From the NCBI GenBank assembly GCA_944326695.1, contig CALVEZ010000005.1:62001-126000 (forward strand): a stretch of DNA of 64,000 bases, in the 5' to 3' direction. Shown here piece after piece: positions 54,544-63,414 of this stretch (position 1 is its first letter; each line of letters opens with the position of its first letter). The position numbers were made by a program, and so were the translations under genes. Below the pieces are notes generated by a model, which was given only the letters and a program-made list of their open reading frames with translations, searched no databases and was not told the origin of the DNA. Source of the DNA: Candidatus Bilophila faecipullorum. GTDB taxonomy: Bacteria > Desulfobacterota > Desulfovibrionia > Desulfovibrionales > Desulfovibrionaceae.

Positions 54544-55016
54544 TGGCCACCCCCGGACAGGGACACGCTCATGTCCATGTCCACCAGATTCTTGGCCGTG
54601 CGCCGCAGGGTCAGGCTGTCGACGCGCACGCCCGGATGCGATTCCAGCGCGTGCAGCCATTGCACGGCCTCTTGCAGGTAGAGCCCGGCCATACGCAGCT
54701 CGATGCGTTCCCCGCCGTCTTCCCCGCTGCGGGCGGCGGGCCGCAGGGCCTCGATGCGCCGGGACAGGGCCAGCCGCTCGGCCTCCTTGTTGACCATGCC
54801 GAAAAGGGAGCGTCCGCCCGTCTTGGCCTGCGGGGTGCGGGAGAGAACGCCGTATTCGTCGGCCAGCCCTTGCAGCGAGGCATGGCGCAGGCGGGCGCGC
54901 TCGGCGCGGGAAGCGTTGTCGTCGCGGAAATCGAAGATGGGCAGGACGACCCATTGCGTCAGGCCGAGAAGCGCCAGACCGCCGAGGCCGAGGAGCAGGG
55001 GACGCGAAGTGCTCAT
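54540..55016 (-). CDS. gspM: Assembly platform protein GspM
   Basis: 158 residues with one N-terminal membrane helix (PLLLGLGGLALLGLTQWVVL) and a periplasmic alpha/beta domain (LYLQEAVQWLHALESHPGVR). It partners GspL in the inner-membrane platform. ATGA overlaps with both neighbours. Confidence 0.85.
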   Translation of the reverse strand: MSTSRPLLLGLGGLALLGLTQWVVLPIFDFRDDNASRAERARLRHASLQGLADEYGVLSRTPQAKTGGRSLFGMVNKEAERLALSRRIEALRPAARSGEDGGERIELRMAGLYLQEAVQWLHALESHPGVRVDSLTLRRTAKNLVDMDMSVSLSGGGQ

Positions 55017-56512
55017 GGGCGGCCTCCCAAAACCATTTCCATTTCAAAGATGACGGCCCCGGTGGGACGGTTCGGATCGGGCCTGCCCGTGCGGTTGGCG
55101 GCGCTGAGGATTTTGGCCTCGCGCACGCCGGGCACGGCGGCGAGGGCGTCGCGCAGGGCGTTGACCTGCTCGTAGGTGGCGGCCGTGCCGCTCAGCCCGC
55201 AACGCCGGGCATCGAGGCTGAGACGGTCGACATGGACGGCAAGGGAGGCGGGAACCGCCGTATGCATGGCTTCCAGCAGCCCGAGCACCGGGAAGGACGC
55301 CTCTTGCGCGTCCCCGCCGCTGAGGGCGGCGATGCGGCTTTTCAGAATGCTTTCCATCTGGACGGGGTTGACCGAGGCCCGTGCGTCGGGAAGGGCCTTT
55401 CTGAAGAGTTCGCGGCTGGCCGTTTCGTAGCGCAGGGCGTCACGGCGATGGGCGTAGCCTTCCGCACCTACCGAGCACAGGAACGCCGCCCCCGCCAGTG
55501 CGAAGCAGCCCGCCGCCCGCAAGGCCCAGCGCGCCCGCGTGCCGGAAAAGGCCGCGGCCCGGGGGCGATGGAAAGAGGGGACGCTTTGCCGCCACGTCCC
55601 AGGGGTGGGCAGGGCGGCCACACAGAGGGCCAGCAGGCGGGAAGGGTCATCTTCCCCGAGACGGGCAAGTTGTCCGGCCAGCGGCATGTCCTGCCCCAGC
55701 GTCCGCGCGGGCAGCTCAAAGGCCTCGGCGAAACGGGCCGCCGCCCTGTCTCTCAGAAACGGCTCCCCGTAGAGGAGCAGGCTTTCCGGCGTGAACGTCG
55801 TTCCCTCCAGCATGAGGGCGCAGGCATGGCGGAGCCGTCCGGCCAGCGCGCTCAGGGCCGCTTCCCCGGCTTCGGAAGTTCCGTCGCCCGGCGTCCAGCC
55901 CTCGGGAAGAGTACGGACGCGGCGGACGATCCCGCCTTCGAGCAGGGCGGCGACGGTACAGCGGTCGTGCACATGCAGAAGCAGCGCGGTTCCCTTCAGG
56001 GCCTTCGGCAGGCCGTGCAGGAGCGGGAAGGGATCGCTTGTGACGAGGCGGGGGAAAAGCTTGGCGGCGGCCAGCGCGTCGAGCCAGAGCCCGATCTCGT
56101 CCCGGAAGAGGGAAACGCTGATGGCCTGCACCCCCTTTCGGGAACCGGGAGCCGTGCCCGCCAGATGGATGCGATGTTCCAAGAGGGAGGGCTCAAAGGG
56201 AAATTCCGATTCCAGCAAGAGCCCGAGGGCCTGTCGTACCTTTCCCGGCGACGAGAAGGGGAAAGCCCAGTCCCGGAAAAGCGCGTTTTCGGCGGAAAGG
56301 CAGAGGCGCACGTCCTCGGGCAGGGGCAGGTTCGCGGCGGCGAGGCCGTCGAGAAGGGCACGGACGCCCGCCTCTGCCGAGACGTTTTGCGGGTCTCCAC
56401 AGGGGACGCTGTGCAGCCAGAGCACGTTGCGGCTTTTCAGGCCGATCCGGCAGAGCGCGCCCGTGAGCGTGGTTCCGCATGGAAGCAAGATGAAACTGTC
56501 CTTGGTAAGCAT
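55013..56512 (-). CDS. gspL: Assembly platform protein GspL
   Basis: 499 residues. The cytoplasmic actin-like part (1-~330) starts LTKDSFILLPCGTTLTGALC and holds LLLESEFPFEPSLLEHRIHL. One membrane helix near 340-360 (FALAGAAFLCSVGAEGY) is followed by a periplasmic ferredoxin-like domain. It links the ATPase GspE to the membrane platform. The start at 56512 (MLTKDS) is chosen because it follows gspN by 16 bases; the open frame continues further upstream, overlapping gspN. Confidence 0.88.
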   Translation of the reverse strand: MLTKDSFILLPCGTTLTGALCRIGLKSRNVLWLHSVPCGDPQNVSAEAGVRALLDGLAAANLPLPEDVRLCLSAENALFRDWAFPFSSPGKVRQALGLLLESEFPFEPSLLEHRIHLAGTAPGSRKGVQAISVSLFRDEIGLWLDALAAAKLFPRLVTSDPFPLLHGLPKALKGTALLLHVHDRCTVAALLEGGIVRRVRTLPEGWTPGDGTSEAGEAALSALAGRLRHACALMLEGTTFTPESLLLYGEPFLRDRAAARFAEAFELPARTLGQDMPLAGQLARLGEDDPSRLLALCVAALPTPGTWRQSVPSFHRPRAAAFSGTRARWALRAAGCFALAGAAFLCSVGAEGYAHRRDALRYETASRELFRKALPDARASVNPVQMESILKSRIAALSGGDAQEASFPVLGLLEAMHTAVPASLAVHVDRLSLDARRCGLSGTAATYEQVNALRDALAAVPGVREAKILSAANRTGRPDPNRPTGAVIFEMEMVLGGRP

Positions 56513-56528
56513 GGGGGCACCGTTCCGG

Positions 56529-57461
56529 TCAGGGCTGCACGTCGAGGGAAGGGCGGCGGAACGTGCCGCGCACGCGGGCGCGGACTTCCCCCTTGTCCTT
56601 GATCGATTGAAGGGTCCGTTCCGGCACAAGTTCCTGCCGCAGACGTTCCGGCGGGACGCGCAGGACGGTCTCTATGTCCATCCGGCTGGACGGGAGGTCG
56701 CGGGGGGCAAGGGTAATCTGCCCCTGCGCCGAACACGCCACGAGCGGGCTGCGCAATTCGATGCGGCGCAGGCTGACGCGCTCCTTTTTCCACTCCGTTT
56801 CCAGATCGCCTTCCAGCGCCTCCACGCGGCTGAAGGCCAGCATGGGGAGGCGGAGGTCCGCCGCTGCGCCGCGCAGGGCAAGGCGCAGTTCCCCCTCTCC
56901 GGCCGTGGGTGCGGGAAGGCCCTTTTGCAGCGGCAGGACGAGCGAGGCCGAACCGTCCAGCGTGCCGCCGCGCACCTCGGCGAGCGTTCCTCCCGCCGTA
57001 CCGAAGGCTTGCAGCAGGGCTTCCGCCCCGGCCCCGGCGAGTTCCGCCCGGATGTCGAGGCGATCCGGGTTCCAGGCGGAGGAGGGGAGCACCGTGCCTT
57101 GCAGTGTGCCTCCTGCGACCGAGGCGCTCACCGCAAGGCCGAGAGGAAAGAGGGTCAGCCGGGCGCGCACGCGACGCAGGGTGAGCGCGGAAGCTGCGGC
57201 GGGCGGCTGGACGATCACCGCGTCCGCCTCCAATGCTGGAGGGAGGAAGGAAAGGCGCGGCGCGCTGAGGCGCACGCGGACCGTATTCAGATTGGCGCAC
57301 CAGCGTTCGAGCCCCGCCGTCGCCATGTCGCGGGCCATGAAGCCGCCGAGGAAAAGCCCGTAGAGCAGCAGGCCGAAGAGCAGGTATCCCGTCCCCCGGA
57401 CCAGCGAGGCGCGGGAAGGGGAGGGCAGGGAAAAAAGCAGCCTGTCCACAAAGGCGCGCAT
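56529..57461 (-). CDS. gspN: Type II secretion protein GspN
   Basis: 310 residues with one N-terminal membrane helix (YLLFGLLLYGLFLGGFMARD) and a periplasmic beta-rich domain: LERWCANLNTVRVRLSAPRL, LTLFPLGLAVSASVAGGTLQG and EGDLETEWKKERVSLRRIEL. This is the LolA/LptC-like pattern of deltaproteobacterial GspN. Its role in secretion is poorly understood. It lies between gspE and gspL, in place of the F-G order of classical operons. Confidence 0.83.
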   Translation of the reverse strand: MRAFVDRLLFSLPSPSRASLVRGTGYLLFGLLLYGLFLGGFMARDMATAGLERWCANLNTVRVRLSAPRLSFLPPALEADAVIVQPPAAASALTLRRVRARLTLFPLGLAVSASVAGGTLQGTVLPSSAWNPDRLDIRAELAGAGAEALLQAFGTAGGTLAEVRGGTLDGSASLVLPLQKGLPAPTAGEGELRLALRGAAADLRLPMLAFSRVEALEGDLETEWKKERVSLRRIELRSPLVACSAQGQITLAPRDLPSSRMDIETVLRVPPERLRQELVPERTLQSIKDKGEVRARVRGTFRRPSLDVQP

Positions 57462-57521
57462 CAGAGCGTTTCCTCCGCTTGAAAGGTCCGTGCCGCGTCG
57501 GGATGCCGGGGCAGGGCATGG

Positions 57522-59240
57522 CTAGGCATTGGTCACCCTCGCCACTTCGGTCAGAGAGGTCAGGCCCGCGACGACCTTGAGCATCCCGTCGTGCCGCAGG
57601 TTGCGCATCCCTTCTTGCAGGGCGCACGCGCCAAGGACGTTGGCGTCGGCCTTGTCCACCACGAGCCGCTTGAGGGCGTCGCTCATGGGCATGATCTCGT
57701 AAATGGCCATGCGGCCCCGGTAGCCCGTATCGAGGCACTCGGGGCACCCCCGCGGACGGTAGAGCGGCTGGCCCGGCACGTAGGCCGAGCGGGCCGCGCC
57801 GAGCTTTTCCAGTTCCTGCGCATCGGGGAGGTAGGCTTCCCGGCAGTGGGGGCAGAGCATACGCACGAGGCGCTGCGCCACCACCGCCCGCAGCACCGAC
57901 GAGAGCAGGAAGGGCTCGACGCCCATGTCGAAAAGGCGGGTCACCGCGCCGGGCGCGTCGTTGGTGTGCAGGGTGGAGAAGACGAGGTGCCCGGTCAGGG
58001 CGGACTGCACGGCGATGGCGGCGGTTTCGGCGTCGCGGATTTCCCCGATGAGGATGACGTCCGGGTCCTGACGCACGATGGAGCGCAGCCCGTCCGCGAA
58101 GGTCAGCCCGATCTTGGGGTTGACCTGTATCTGCCCCACGCCTTCGAGTTCATATTCCACCGGGTCTTCAATGGTCAGGATGTTCTTGTCCGGGGCGGTG
58201 AGTTCCTGGAGGACGGCGTAAAGGGTCGTGGTTTTGCCGCTGCCCGTAGGCCCGGTAACCAGCACGATGCCGTGCGTGATGCCCACGAGCGAGTGCATGA
58301 GGCGCAGGTCTTCCTCTCCAAGGCCAAGTTCGGAAAGGGAAAGGACGCGCTCGCTTTTTTCGAGCAGGCGCAGCACCACGCGCTCCCCGAAGGAGGTGGG
58401 CAGGGTCGAGACGCGCAGGCCCGCCTGCCGCCCGCCGAGGGAAATGGCGATGCGCCCGTCCTGCGGGAGCCGCTTTTCCGCGATGTTCAGCTTGGCCATG
58501 ACCTTGATGCGCGAAACCACGGCGGCGTGGTGGGCCTTGTTCAGGGTGTGGCGCTCGTAGAGCACGCCGTCCAGACGGAAGCGCACGCGGGATACGTCGC
58601 GGTAGGGCTCGATATGGATGTCGCTCGCCCCGGCGCGTACGGCCTGAGCGAGGATCATGTTGACCAGCCGGATGAAGGGGGCTTCGCTGCTGTCTTCGAG
58701 CAGGTCTTCCACGGCATCTTCGTTGAATTCGTCGATGGCGTTGACCGAGTCCCCGAGCACGTCGGAAACGGAACCGTCCCCGCGTGTGGATTCCCCGAAC
58801 ACGCGGTTGATGATGTCGAGGACGTCGGCGGTGGGGGCCAGCACCGGGCGCGCAAGGCGCTCCCCGAGCAGCAGGCCCAGTTCCTGCGCCAGCAGCCAGC
58901 CGGAAGGTTGGCTCGCCGCCAGCACGAGCACGCCTTCCCGATCTCGGACGGGCACGACCACGTGCTTGCGTAACCACAGGAGCGGAGCGCGGCAGACCAG
59001 TTCGGGATCGGTCGTCCAGCCCGTCCCTTCTTGATCCGTGAGCTTGGCGAGGCGTGGCTCATAGGACATGGCGTGGATGGCCGCCGTGGTTTCCAGATAG
59101 CGTGCCTCGTCGATGCGCTCGGCCTCGAAAAGCGCGCGCTCCAGCGGGATGCCGGAGGCTTCGGCGTTTTTCGCGCAGGCTTCCAGCACCTCGGGATCGA
59201 GGCGCAGGCGTTCGAGGAGGGCGGTCAGGGGTGCGGCCAT
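57522..59240 (-). CDS. gspE: Type II secretion ATPase GspE
   Basis: 572-residue hexameric motor. The N-terminal GspE-N domain (1-150) is followed by the core: ASDIHIEP, RLPQDGRIAISLGGR, Walker A GPTGSGKTTTLYAVL near 340, and the Asp-box and Walker B DPDVILIGEIRDAETA near 405. A four-Cys zinc module follows (LCPHCREAYLP ... CPECLDTGYRG near 465-510), typical of GspE. It begins one base after the gspD stop (TGATATG). Confidence 0.95.
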   Translation of the reverse strand: MAAPLTALLERLRLDPEVLEACAKNAEASGIPLERALFEAERIDEARYLETTAAIHAMSYEPRLAKLTDQEGTGWTTDPELVCRAPLLWLRKHVVVPVRDREGVLVLAASQPSGWLLAQELGLLLGERLARPVLAPTADVLDIINRVFGESTRGDGSVSDVLGDSVNAIDEFNEDAVEDLLEDSSEAPFIRLVNMILAQAVRAGASDIHIEPYRDVSRVRFRLDGVLYERHTLNKAHHAAVVSRIKVMAKLNIAEKRLPQDGRIAISLGGRQAGLRVSTLPTSFGERVVLRLLEKSERVLSLSELGLGEEDLRLMHSLVGITHGIVLVTGPTGSGKTTTLYAVLQELTAPDKNILTIEDPVEYELEGVGQIQVNPKIGLTFADGLRSIVRQDPDVILIGEIRDAETAAIAVQSALTGHLVFSTLHTNDAPGAVTRLFDMGVEPFLLSSVLRAVVAQRLVRMLCPHCREAYLPDAQELEKLGAARSAYVPGQPLYRPRGCPECLDTGYRGRMAIYEIMPMSDALKRLVVDKADANVLGACALQEGMRNLRHDGMLKVVAGLTSLTEVARVTNA

Positions 59241-59241
59241 A

Positions 59242-61209
59242 TCAGTTCACGAAAACGGGTTTGAGAAGTTTGGGCTTGCTCATGATCGGCAGGCCGAGCC
59301 CGTCCTTGCCTACGCTGGTCTCGTGCAGGACGAGCTGCTTGGACTGCGTGAGATCGAGGGAGTCCCCGGCGGAGCGGATGACCTTCGGGGTGATGAAGAT
59401 GAAAAGGTTGGTGCGGCTGGTGTCCTTGCTGCGGGACTTGAAGAGCCAGCCGAGCACGGGGATGCTGCCGAGGCCCGGCACTTCGCTCTGATTGTAGCTC
59501 TTCTGATCGTCAAGCAGGCCGCCGATGACCGCCGTCTGGCCGTCCTGCAGGAGGATGGTCGTTTTGACGAGGCGCTTGCGCGTCGTGGGCGCGACGAGCT
59601 GTTCGCCGTTGGTGAGGGTGATGAGGCCCTGCGTGACGCGGCTGACTTCCTGCTCCACTTCAAGGCGCAGCGAACCGTCGTCGCTGATGCGCGGGGTGAT
59701 TTTCAGCTTCACGCCCACGTCCTTGTAGTCCATGGACTGGGTGGTGAAGTCATTGTCGTTGCGGGTGGTGCTTTCCTTGGTAAAGGGGATGTTGTCCACC
59801 ACTTCCACGCTGGCCTCCTCGTTGTCGAGGGTGAGGAGCTGCGGCGTGGACAGGACTTCCACGTCCGTGTTTCCCTTGACCGCGTTCAGGATGGATTGGA
59901 TGTTGTAGGTCGTGTTGCCCACCGTGAAGGCGTCCTTGAGAATGGCCCCGATGCTGATGCCGGAGGGCAGAGAAGCCATCTTGTTGGAGCCGAGGGAAAC
60001 GGCGCCTCCGTTGAGGCTCACGCCGCCGATAAGGTTCACGTCGCCGACTTCGCCCGCCGCCGCCCAGTTGATGCCGAAGGCGAAGGAGGCTTCGCTGTTC
60101 ACTTCCATGATCAGCGCCTCGATGAAGACCTGCTTGCGGACCACGTCGAGCTTGCTGACGATGTTGCTGAGGGCCTCGAATTCGTCGGGCCGGGCCGTGA
60201 CCACGAGGCTGTTGGTGGACTTGTCCGCCACGACCTTGATGTCCTTTGAGAGGACGGTGTCGGGCTTTTGCTCGTCCGTGCCGGAGGCGCGCTGGCGCTC
60301 CACCAGCGTGTTGATGACCAGCGCCAAATCTTCGGCCTTGGCGTTGGAGAGGGAGATGAGATGCACGTCGCCCTTGCCCTTGGGCGTGGGGATGTCCAGT
60401 GAGCCGATGGTGTTGCGGGCGATGTTCAGGGATTCGGGATCGCCATAGACCAGCAGGCTGTTGGTGCGTTCGTCCGCGAGCACGAGGCTGACCGTGGGGC
60501 GGCCCTTTTTGGAAAACTCCTCGTCACGGCTTTTGAGGATTTTGGAAAGGGTAGCGGCCAGCGTCTTGGCGTCGCCGTACTGGAGGCCGATGGTGGAGGC
60601 GCGCCCGGTCATGTTGCTCGACTCGACCTGCTCCAGAAAGGCCATCGCCTTGGCCACGTTGGTGGCGGGAGCGGTGATGGCGAGGGTGTTCGAGGGGGTA
60701 TAGGCGGAAAGGGCGTAATCCTTGCCGAGCAGTGAGGGCAGGATTTTGGCCAGCTCCGAAGCCACTCCGACCTTGAGGGGAACGATCTGCGTGGCGATGG
60801 TTTCGGTTTCGCCGCCCATGCTGCGGCCCACGGACGCCTCCTCGCCCTGCCCGAGACCTTCTTTCAGCGGGACGATCTTGTAGGCCGTTCCGCTTTTCTG
60901 CACGGCGTAGCCCTGCACGCGCAGGATGGAGACGAAGGTTTCAAAGGCTTCGTCGGGCGAAATCTTGATCGGCGAGTAGACCGTCACCTTGCCCTTGACG
61001 GAGGGATCGGTGATGAAGTTGCGGCCCGTAGCTTCGCTGATGTACTTGATGAGCGCATGGATGTCCGCTTCCTTGAAATCAAGGGTGAGGCCGCTTTCCG
61101 GTTCCGCCGGGGCTGAGGCGACGAGAGGCAGGCCCGGCGCGAGCAGCAGGGCGAGGCAGAGGAGGACAACGCGGAGGGCCGGGGCCGTTGAAGCAAGCGA
61201 ATCGAACAT
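59242..61209 (-). CDS. gspD: Secretin GspD
   Basis: 655-residue outer-membrane channel. Signal peptide from MFDSLAST with core VVLLCLALLLAPGLPLVASA. N0 domain LDFKEADIHALIKYISEATG, then repeated N1-N3 domains (SNTLAITAPATNVAKAMAFL; TNSLLVYGDPESLNIARNTI). The C-terminal secretin domain ends with GLGSIPVLGWLFKSRS and LFIFITPKVI. Start 61209 is chosen because it is 4 bases past the gspC stop and gives a clean signal peptide; upstream ATGs (61230, 61269) overlap gspC. Confidence 0.94.
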   Translation of the reverse strand: MFDSLASTAPALRVVLLCLALLLAPGLPLVASAPAEPESGLTLDFKEADIHALIKYISEATGRNFITDPSVKGKVTVYSPIKISPDEAFETFVSILRVQGYAVQKSGTAYKIVPLKEGLGQGEEASVGRSMGGETETIATQIVPLKVGVASELAKILPSLLGKDYALSAYTPSNTLAITAPATNVAKAMAFLEQVESSNMTGRASTIGLQYGDAKTLAATLSKILKSRDEEFSKKGRPTVSLVLADERTNSLLVYGDPESLNIARNTIGSLDIPTPKGKGDVHLISLSNAKAEDLALVINTLVERQRASGTDEQKPDTVLSKDIKVVADKSTNSLVVTARPDEFEALSNIVSKLDVVRKQVFIEALIMEVNSEASFAFGINWAAAGEVGDVNLIGGVSLNGGAVSLGSNKMASLPSGISIGAILKDAFTVGNTTYNIQSILNAVKGNTDVEVLSTPQLLTLDNEEASVEVVDNIPFTKESTTRNDNDFTTQSMDYKDVGVKLKITPRISDDGSLRLEVEQEVSRVTQGLITLTNGEQLVAPTTRKRLVKTTILLQDGQTAVIGGLLDDQKSYNQSEVPGLGSIPVLGWLFKSRSKDTSRTNLFIFITPKVIRSAGDSLDLTQSKQLVLHETSVGKDGLGLPIMSKPKLLKPVFVN

Positions 61210-61213
61210 GGCG

Positions 61214-62074
61214 TCAGCTTTGTACATCATAGCGAATGATGGTTTTTTTCCCGTTACGCAGGATTTCAAGGGTGATGGCGTCCTTGTCAGCCAGATCGCC
61301 GAGGCTCGCCAGATCGCCGAAGCCCGTCAGCGGCTTCTCGTTCGCGCCGAGGAGCAGATCGTCCTTTTGCAGTCCCAGCTCTTCCAGATAACTCCCCGAC
61401 TGGAGCGCGACGATCCGCAGGCCCCGATAGCCGCCCACGGCTTGCGGACTGACGGAAACGTTGCGCATGAGCGCGCCGAGGTCGGCGATTTCCTCCCGCA
61501 GGCGGCTGCGGCTGACGGCTTTTTGTTCGTCTGCCTTGCTTTCGGCCCTTGCGGGCGCGGCGGCATCGCCCATGATGAGGCGCTCGCGCGTCCCTCCCTT
61601 GGACAGGACGAGGGAACGGCGCTGCACAAGGGCTATCTTCCAGCCCTGAATGCTGTCGCCTTCGCGATAGGCTTGTTCCTTGCCGTCGATCTGGATGACG
61701 GCGCGGCTCTCCCGGTGCGCCCCGCTGTTGACGATGGTCCCGAAGAGCTTCCAGTTTTTCTTGCTGATGGGCAGGGCGTCCGCTTCCCCGGCTTCGATGG
61801 CCTCCTCGTCCGCACCCTCGGCTTTCGTGCCGCGCGCATGGCGGCTGCCCGGCGGGAAGACCGCCGCGCCGAAGAGATTGCGGGCATTGATGCCCTCGAA
61901 GCTCGCCAGGGGACGCGTCTCGGCGTCGGCACGCCCGGCGGGGGCGGAAGCGTTGTACGGCGTGCCCGCGGACGGCTCGCGCAGCAGCCAGAACGTCGCT
62001 TCGGCGAAGAACCATGCGGCCAGTGCGATGCTCGACAGCGTGAGGAGGGTAAGGGGCAGGCGTTTTTTCGGCAT
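61214..62074 (-). CDS. gspC: Inner-membrane protein GspC with PDZ-like domain
   Basis: 286 residues. One N-terminal membrane helix (LTLLTLSSIALAAWFFAEA), then the homology region NARNLFGAAVFP near 85 that contacts the secretin N0 domain (SKKNWKLFGTIVNSG...AVIQIDGKEQ). A C-terminal PDZ-like domain follows (GLRIVALQSGSYLEELGLQKDD). It contains the small internal repeat GDLASLGDLAD. It connects the inner-membrane platform to GspD and may select substrates. Two bases separate it from gspF. Confidence 0.9.
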   Translation of the reverse strand: MPKKRLPLTLLTLSSIALAAWFFAEATFWLLREPSAGTPYNASAPAGRADAETRPLASFEGINARNLFGAAVFPPGSRHARGTKAEGADEEAIEAGEADALPISKKNWKLFGTIVNSGAHRESRAVIQIDGKEQAYREGDSIQGWKIALVQRRSLVLSKGGTRERLIMGDAAAPARAESKADEQKAVSRSRLREEIADLGALMRNVSVSPQAVGGYRGLRIVALQSGSYLEELGLQKDDLLLGANEKPLTGFGDLASLGDLADKDAITLEILRNGKKTIIRYDVQS

Positions 62075-62076
62075 GG

Positions 62077-63321
62077 CTATCCCGCAAGCGTGCTCATCTC
62101 AAAGATGGGCAGGATGATGGCGATGACCACGAAGCCGACAAGCCCCCCGAGCACGAGGATCATGACCGGTTCCATGAGCGAGGTGACGATTTGCAGGCGC
62201 GAGGCCACGCGATTTTCGCAGTCGTTGGCGACCCAGAGCAGCATTTCCCCGAGCTGGCCGCTGCGTTCGCCGGCGGCGACCATTTGCCGGGCCAGCGGCG
62301 GGAAAACGAGGGGATTGCCCATGAATTCCGAGAGATCACGCCCGGCCTGCACGCCGTCGATCATGTCCTGCACGGCTTCAACCATGAGGGTATTGTCCGC
62401 CACGGACCGGACGATATGCAGGGCCTTGAGCAGGGTGACGCCGTTTTTGAGGAGCATCCCCAGCGTGCGGGCCATATGGCCGACGATGAGGGGCCGATAG
62501 ACGCCCGAAATACCGGGAAAGCGCAGCAGCAGGCGGTGGGCTCTCCGCCTGCCTTTGGGTGTCTTGCCCATACGCCAGCAGGCGATGAGGGCAAAGGCAA
62601 GGGCCAGCGCCAGCACCCACCACCACGCGCGGATGCCGTCGCTCACGGCCAGCAGGATTTGCGTAGGCACCGGCAGGGCGCGGCCCATATCGGAAAAAAT
62701 CTGCGTGACTTTGGGGATCACGAAGGTGAGCAGGAAGATGACCACGCCCAGCCCCACAAAGAGCATGAGCACCGGGTAGGCAAGCGTGGCCTGCACCTTG
62801 CGCACGAGCGCGACCTGCTGCTCAATGTGCTCGGCGAAACGTTCGATGACCAGTTCCAGCGTACCCGAGGCTTCCCCGGCCCGGACCATGGTGACGAAGG
62901 TCGAGGAAAAGACATGCGGGAATTCGGCCAGCCCGTCGGCCAGATCGCCGCCCGCCATGATGCGTTCGCGCAGGCGGGCCACGATGCCCTGCATACGGGA
63001 CATGTCATCGTGGGCGCAGATGCTGCCGAGGGCCTCGTCAAGGGGAAGCCCGGCGTGGAGGAGCGTAGCGAGCTGGCGGGCCATGGCCGCCACAGCTGTT
63101 TTGGGGACGGGATGGAGGGCCGCCAGAAGTCTCTTGAGGGAAAAACGCGAGTCCGCGGGCGTCCCGGAAGCGGAAACGACCGCAGCGGCGGATTCGACGC
63201 TGAGCGGCACGAGGCCCTTGTCGCGTACCGCCGCGACAGCCTGCCGTTCGTTATCGGCCTCCACCACGCCACGGACGTTTTTCCCGTTCGCGGCTATAGC
63301 CTTATAGCAAAAATTCGCCAT
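62077..63321 (-). CDS. gspF: Inner-membrane platform protein GspF
   Basis: 414 residues, the first gene of the operon. Two tandem T2SSF domains are visible: the first with LATLLHAGLPLDEALGSICA and FVTMVRAGEASGTLELVIER, the second with RTLGMLLKNGVTLLKALHIV and RQMVAAGERSGQLGEMLLWV. Three membrane helices are present (VLMLFVGLGVVIFLLTFVIP, WWWVLALALAFALIACW, and a C-terminal LVGFVVIAIILPIF). The N-terminal FCYKAIAANGKNVRGVVEAD fits the family start. AAAGG precedes the ATG. Confidence 0.95.
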   Translation of the reverse strand: MANFCYKAIAANGKNVRGVVEADNERQAVAAVRDKGLVPLSVESAAAVVSASGTPADSRFSLKRLLAALHPVPKTAVAAMARQLATLLHAGLPLDEALGSICAHDDMSRMQGIVARLRERIMAGGDLADGLAEFPHVFSSTFVTMVRAGEASGTLELVIERFAEHIEQQVALVRKVQATLAYPVLMLFVGLGVVIFLLTFVIPKVTQIFSDMGRALPVPTQILLAVSDGIRAWWWVLALALAFALIACWRMGKTPKGRRRAHRLLLRFPGISGVYRPLIVGHMARTLGMLLKNGVTLLKALHIVRSVADNTLMVEAVQDMIDGVQAGRDLSEFMGNPLVFPPLARQMVAAGERSGQLGEMLLWVANDCENRVASRLQIVTSLMEPVMILVLGGLVGFVVIAIILPIFEMSTLAG

Positions 63322-63373
63322 GCGACCTTTCTAGACAAAAGTGCAGCGGGTGCGACCCCGCTTATGCGCAAGG

Positions 63374-63406
63374 CTCCCGCCCCGGACAGATCATCCGGGA
63401 CGGGAG
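63374..63406 (-). terminator. Hairpin between the CTERM-protein gene and gspF
   Basis: Minus-strand stem CTCCCGTCCCGGA / TCCGGGGCGGGAG (13 bp, one G-U), just past the stop at 63415. It has no U-run, so it may only reduce read-through into the secretion genes. A smaller GCGGG...CCCGC hairpin follows at 63346-63361. Confidence 0.55.
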
Positions 63407-63414
63407 GTTTTCAT

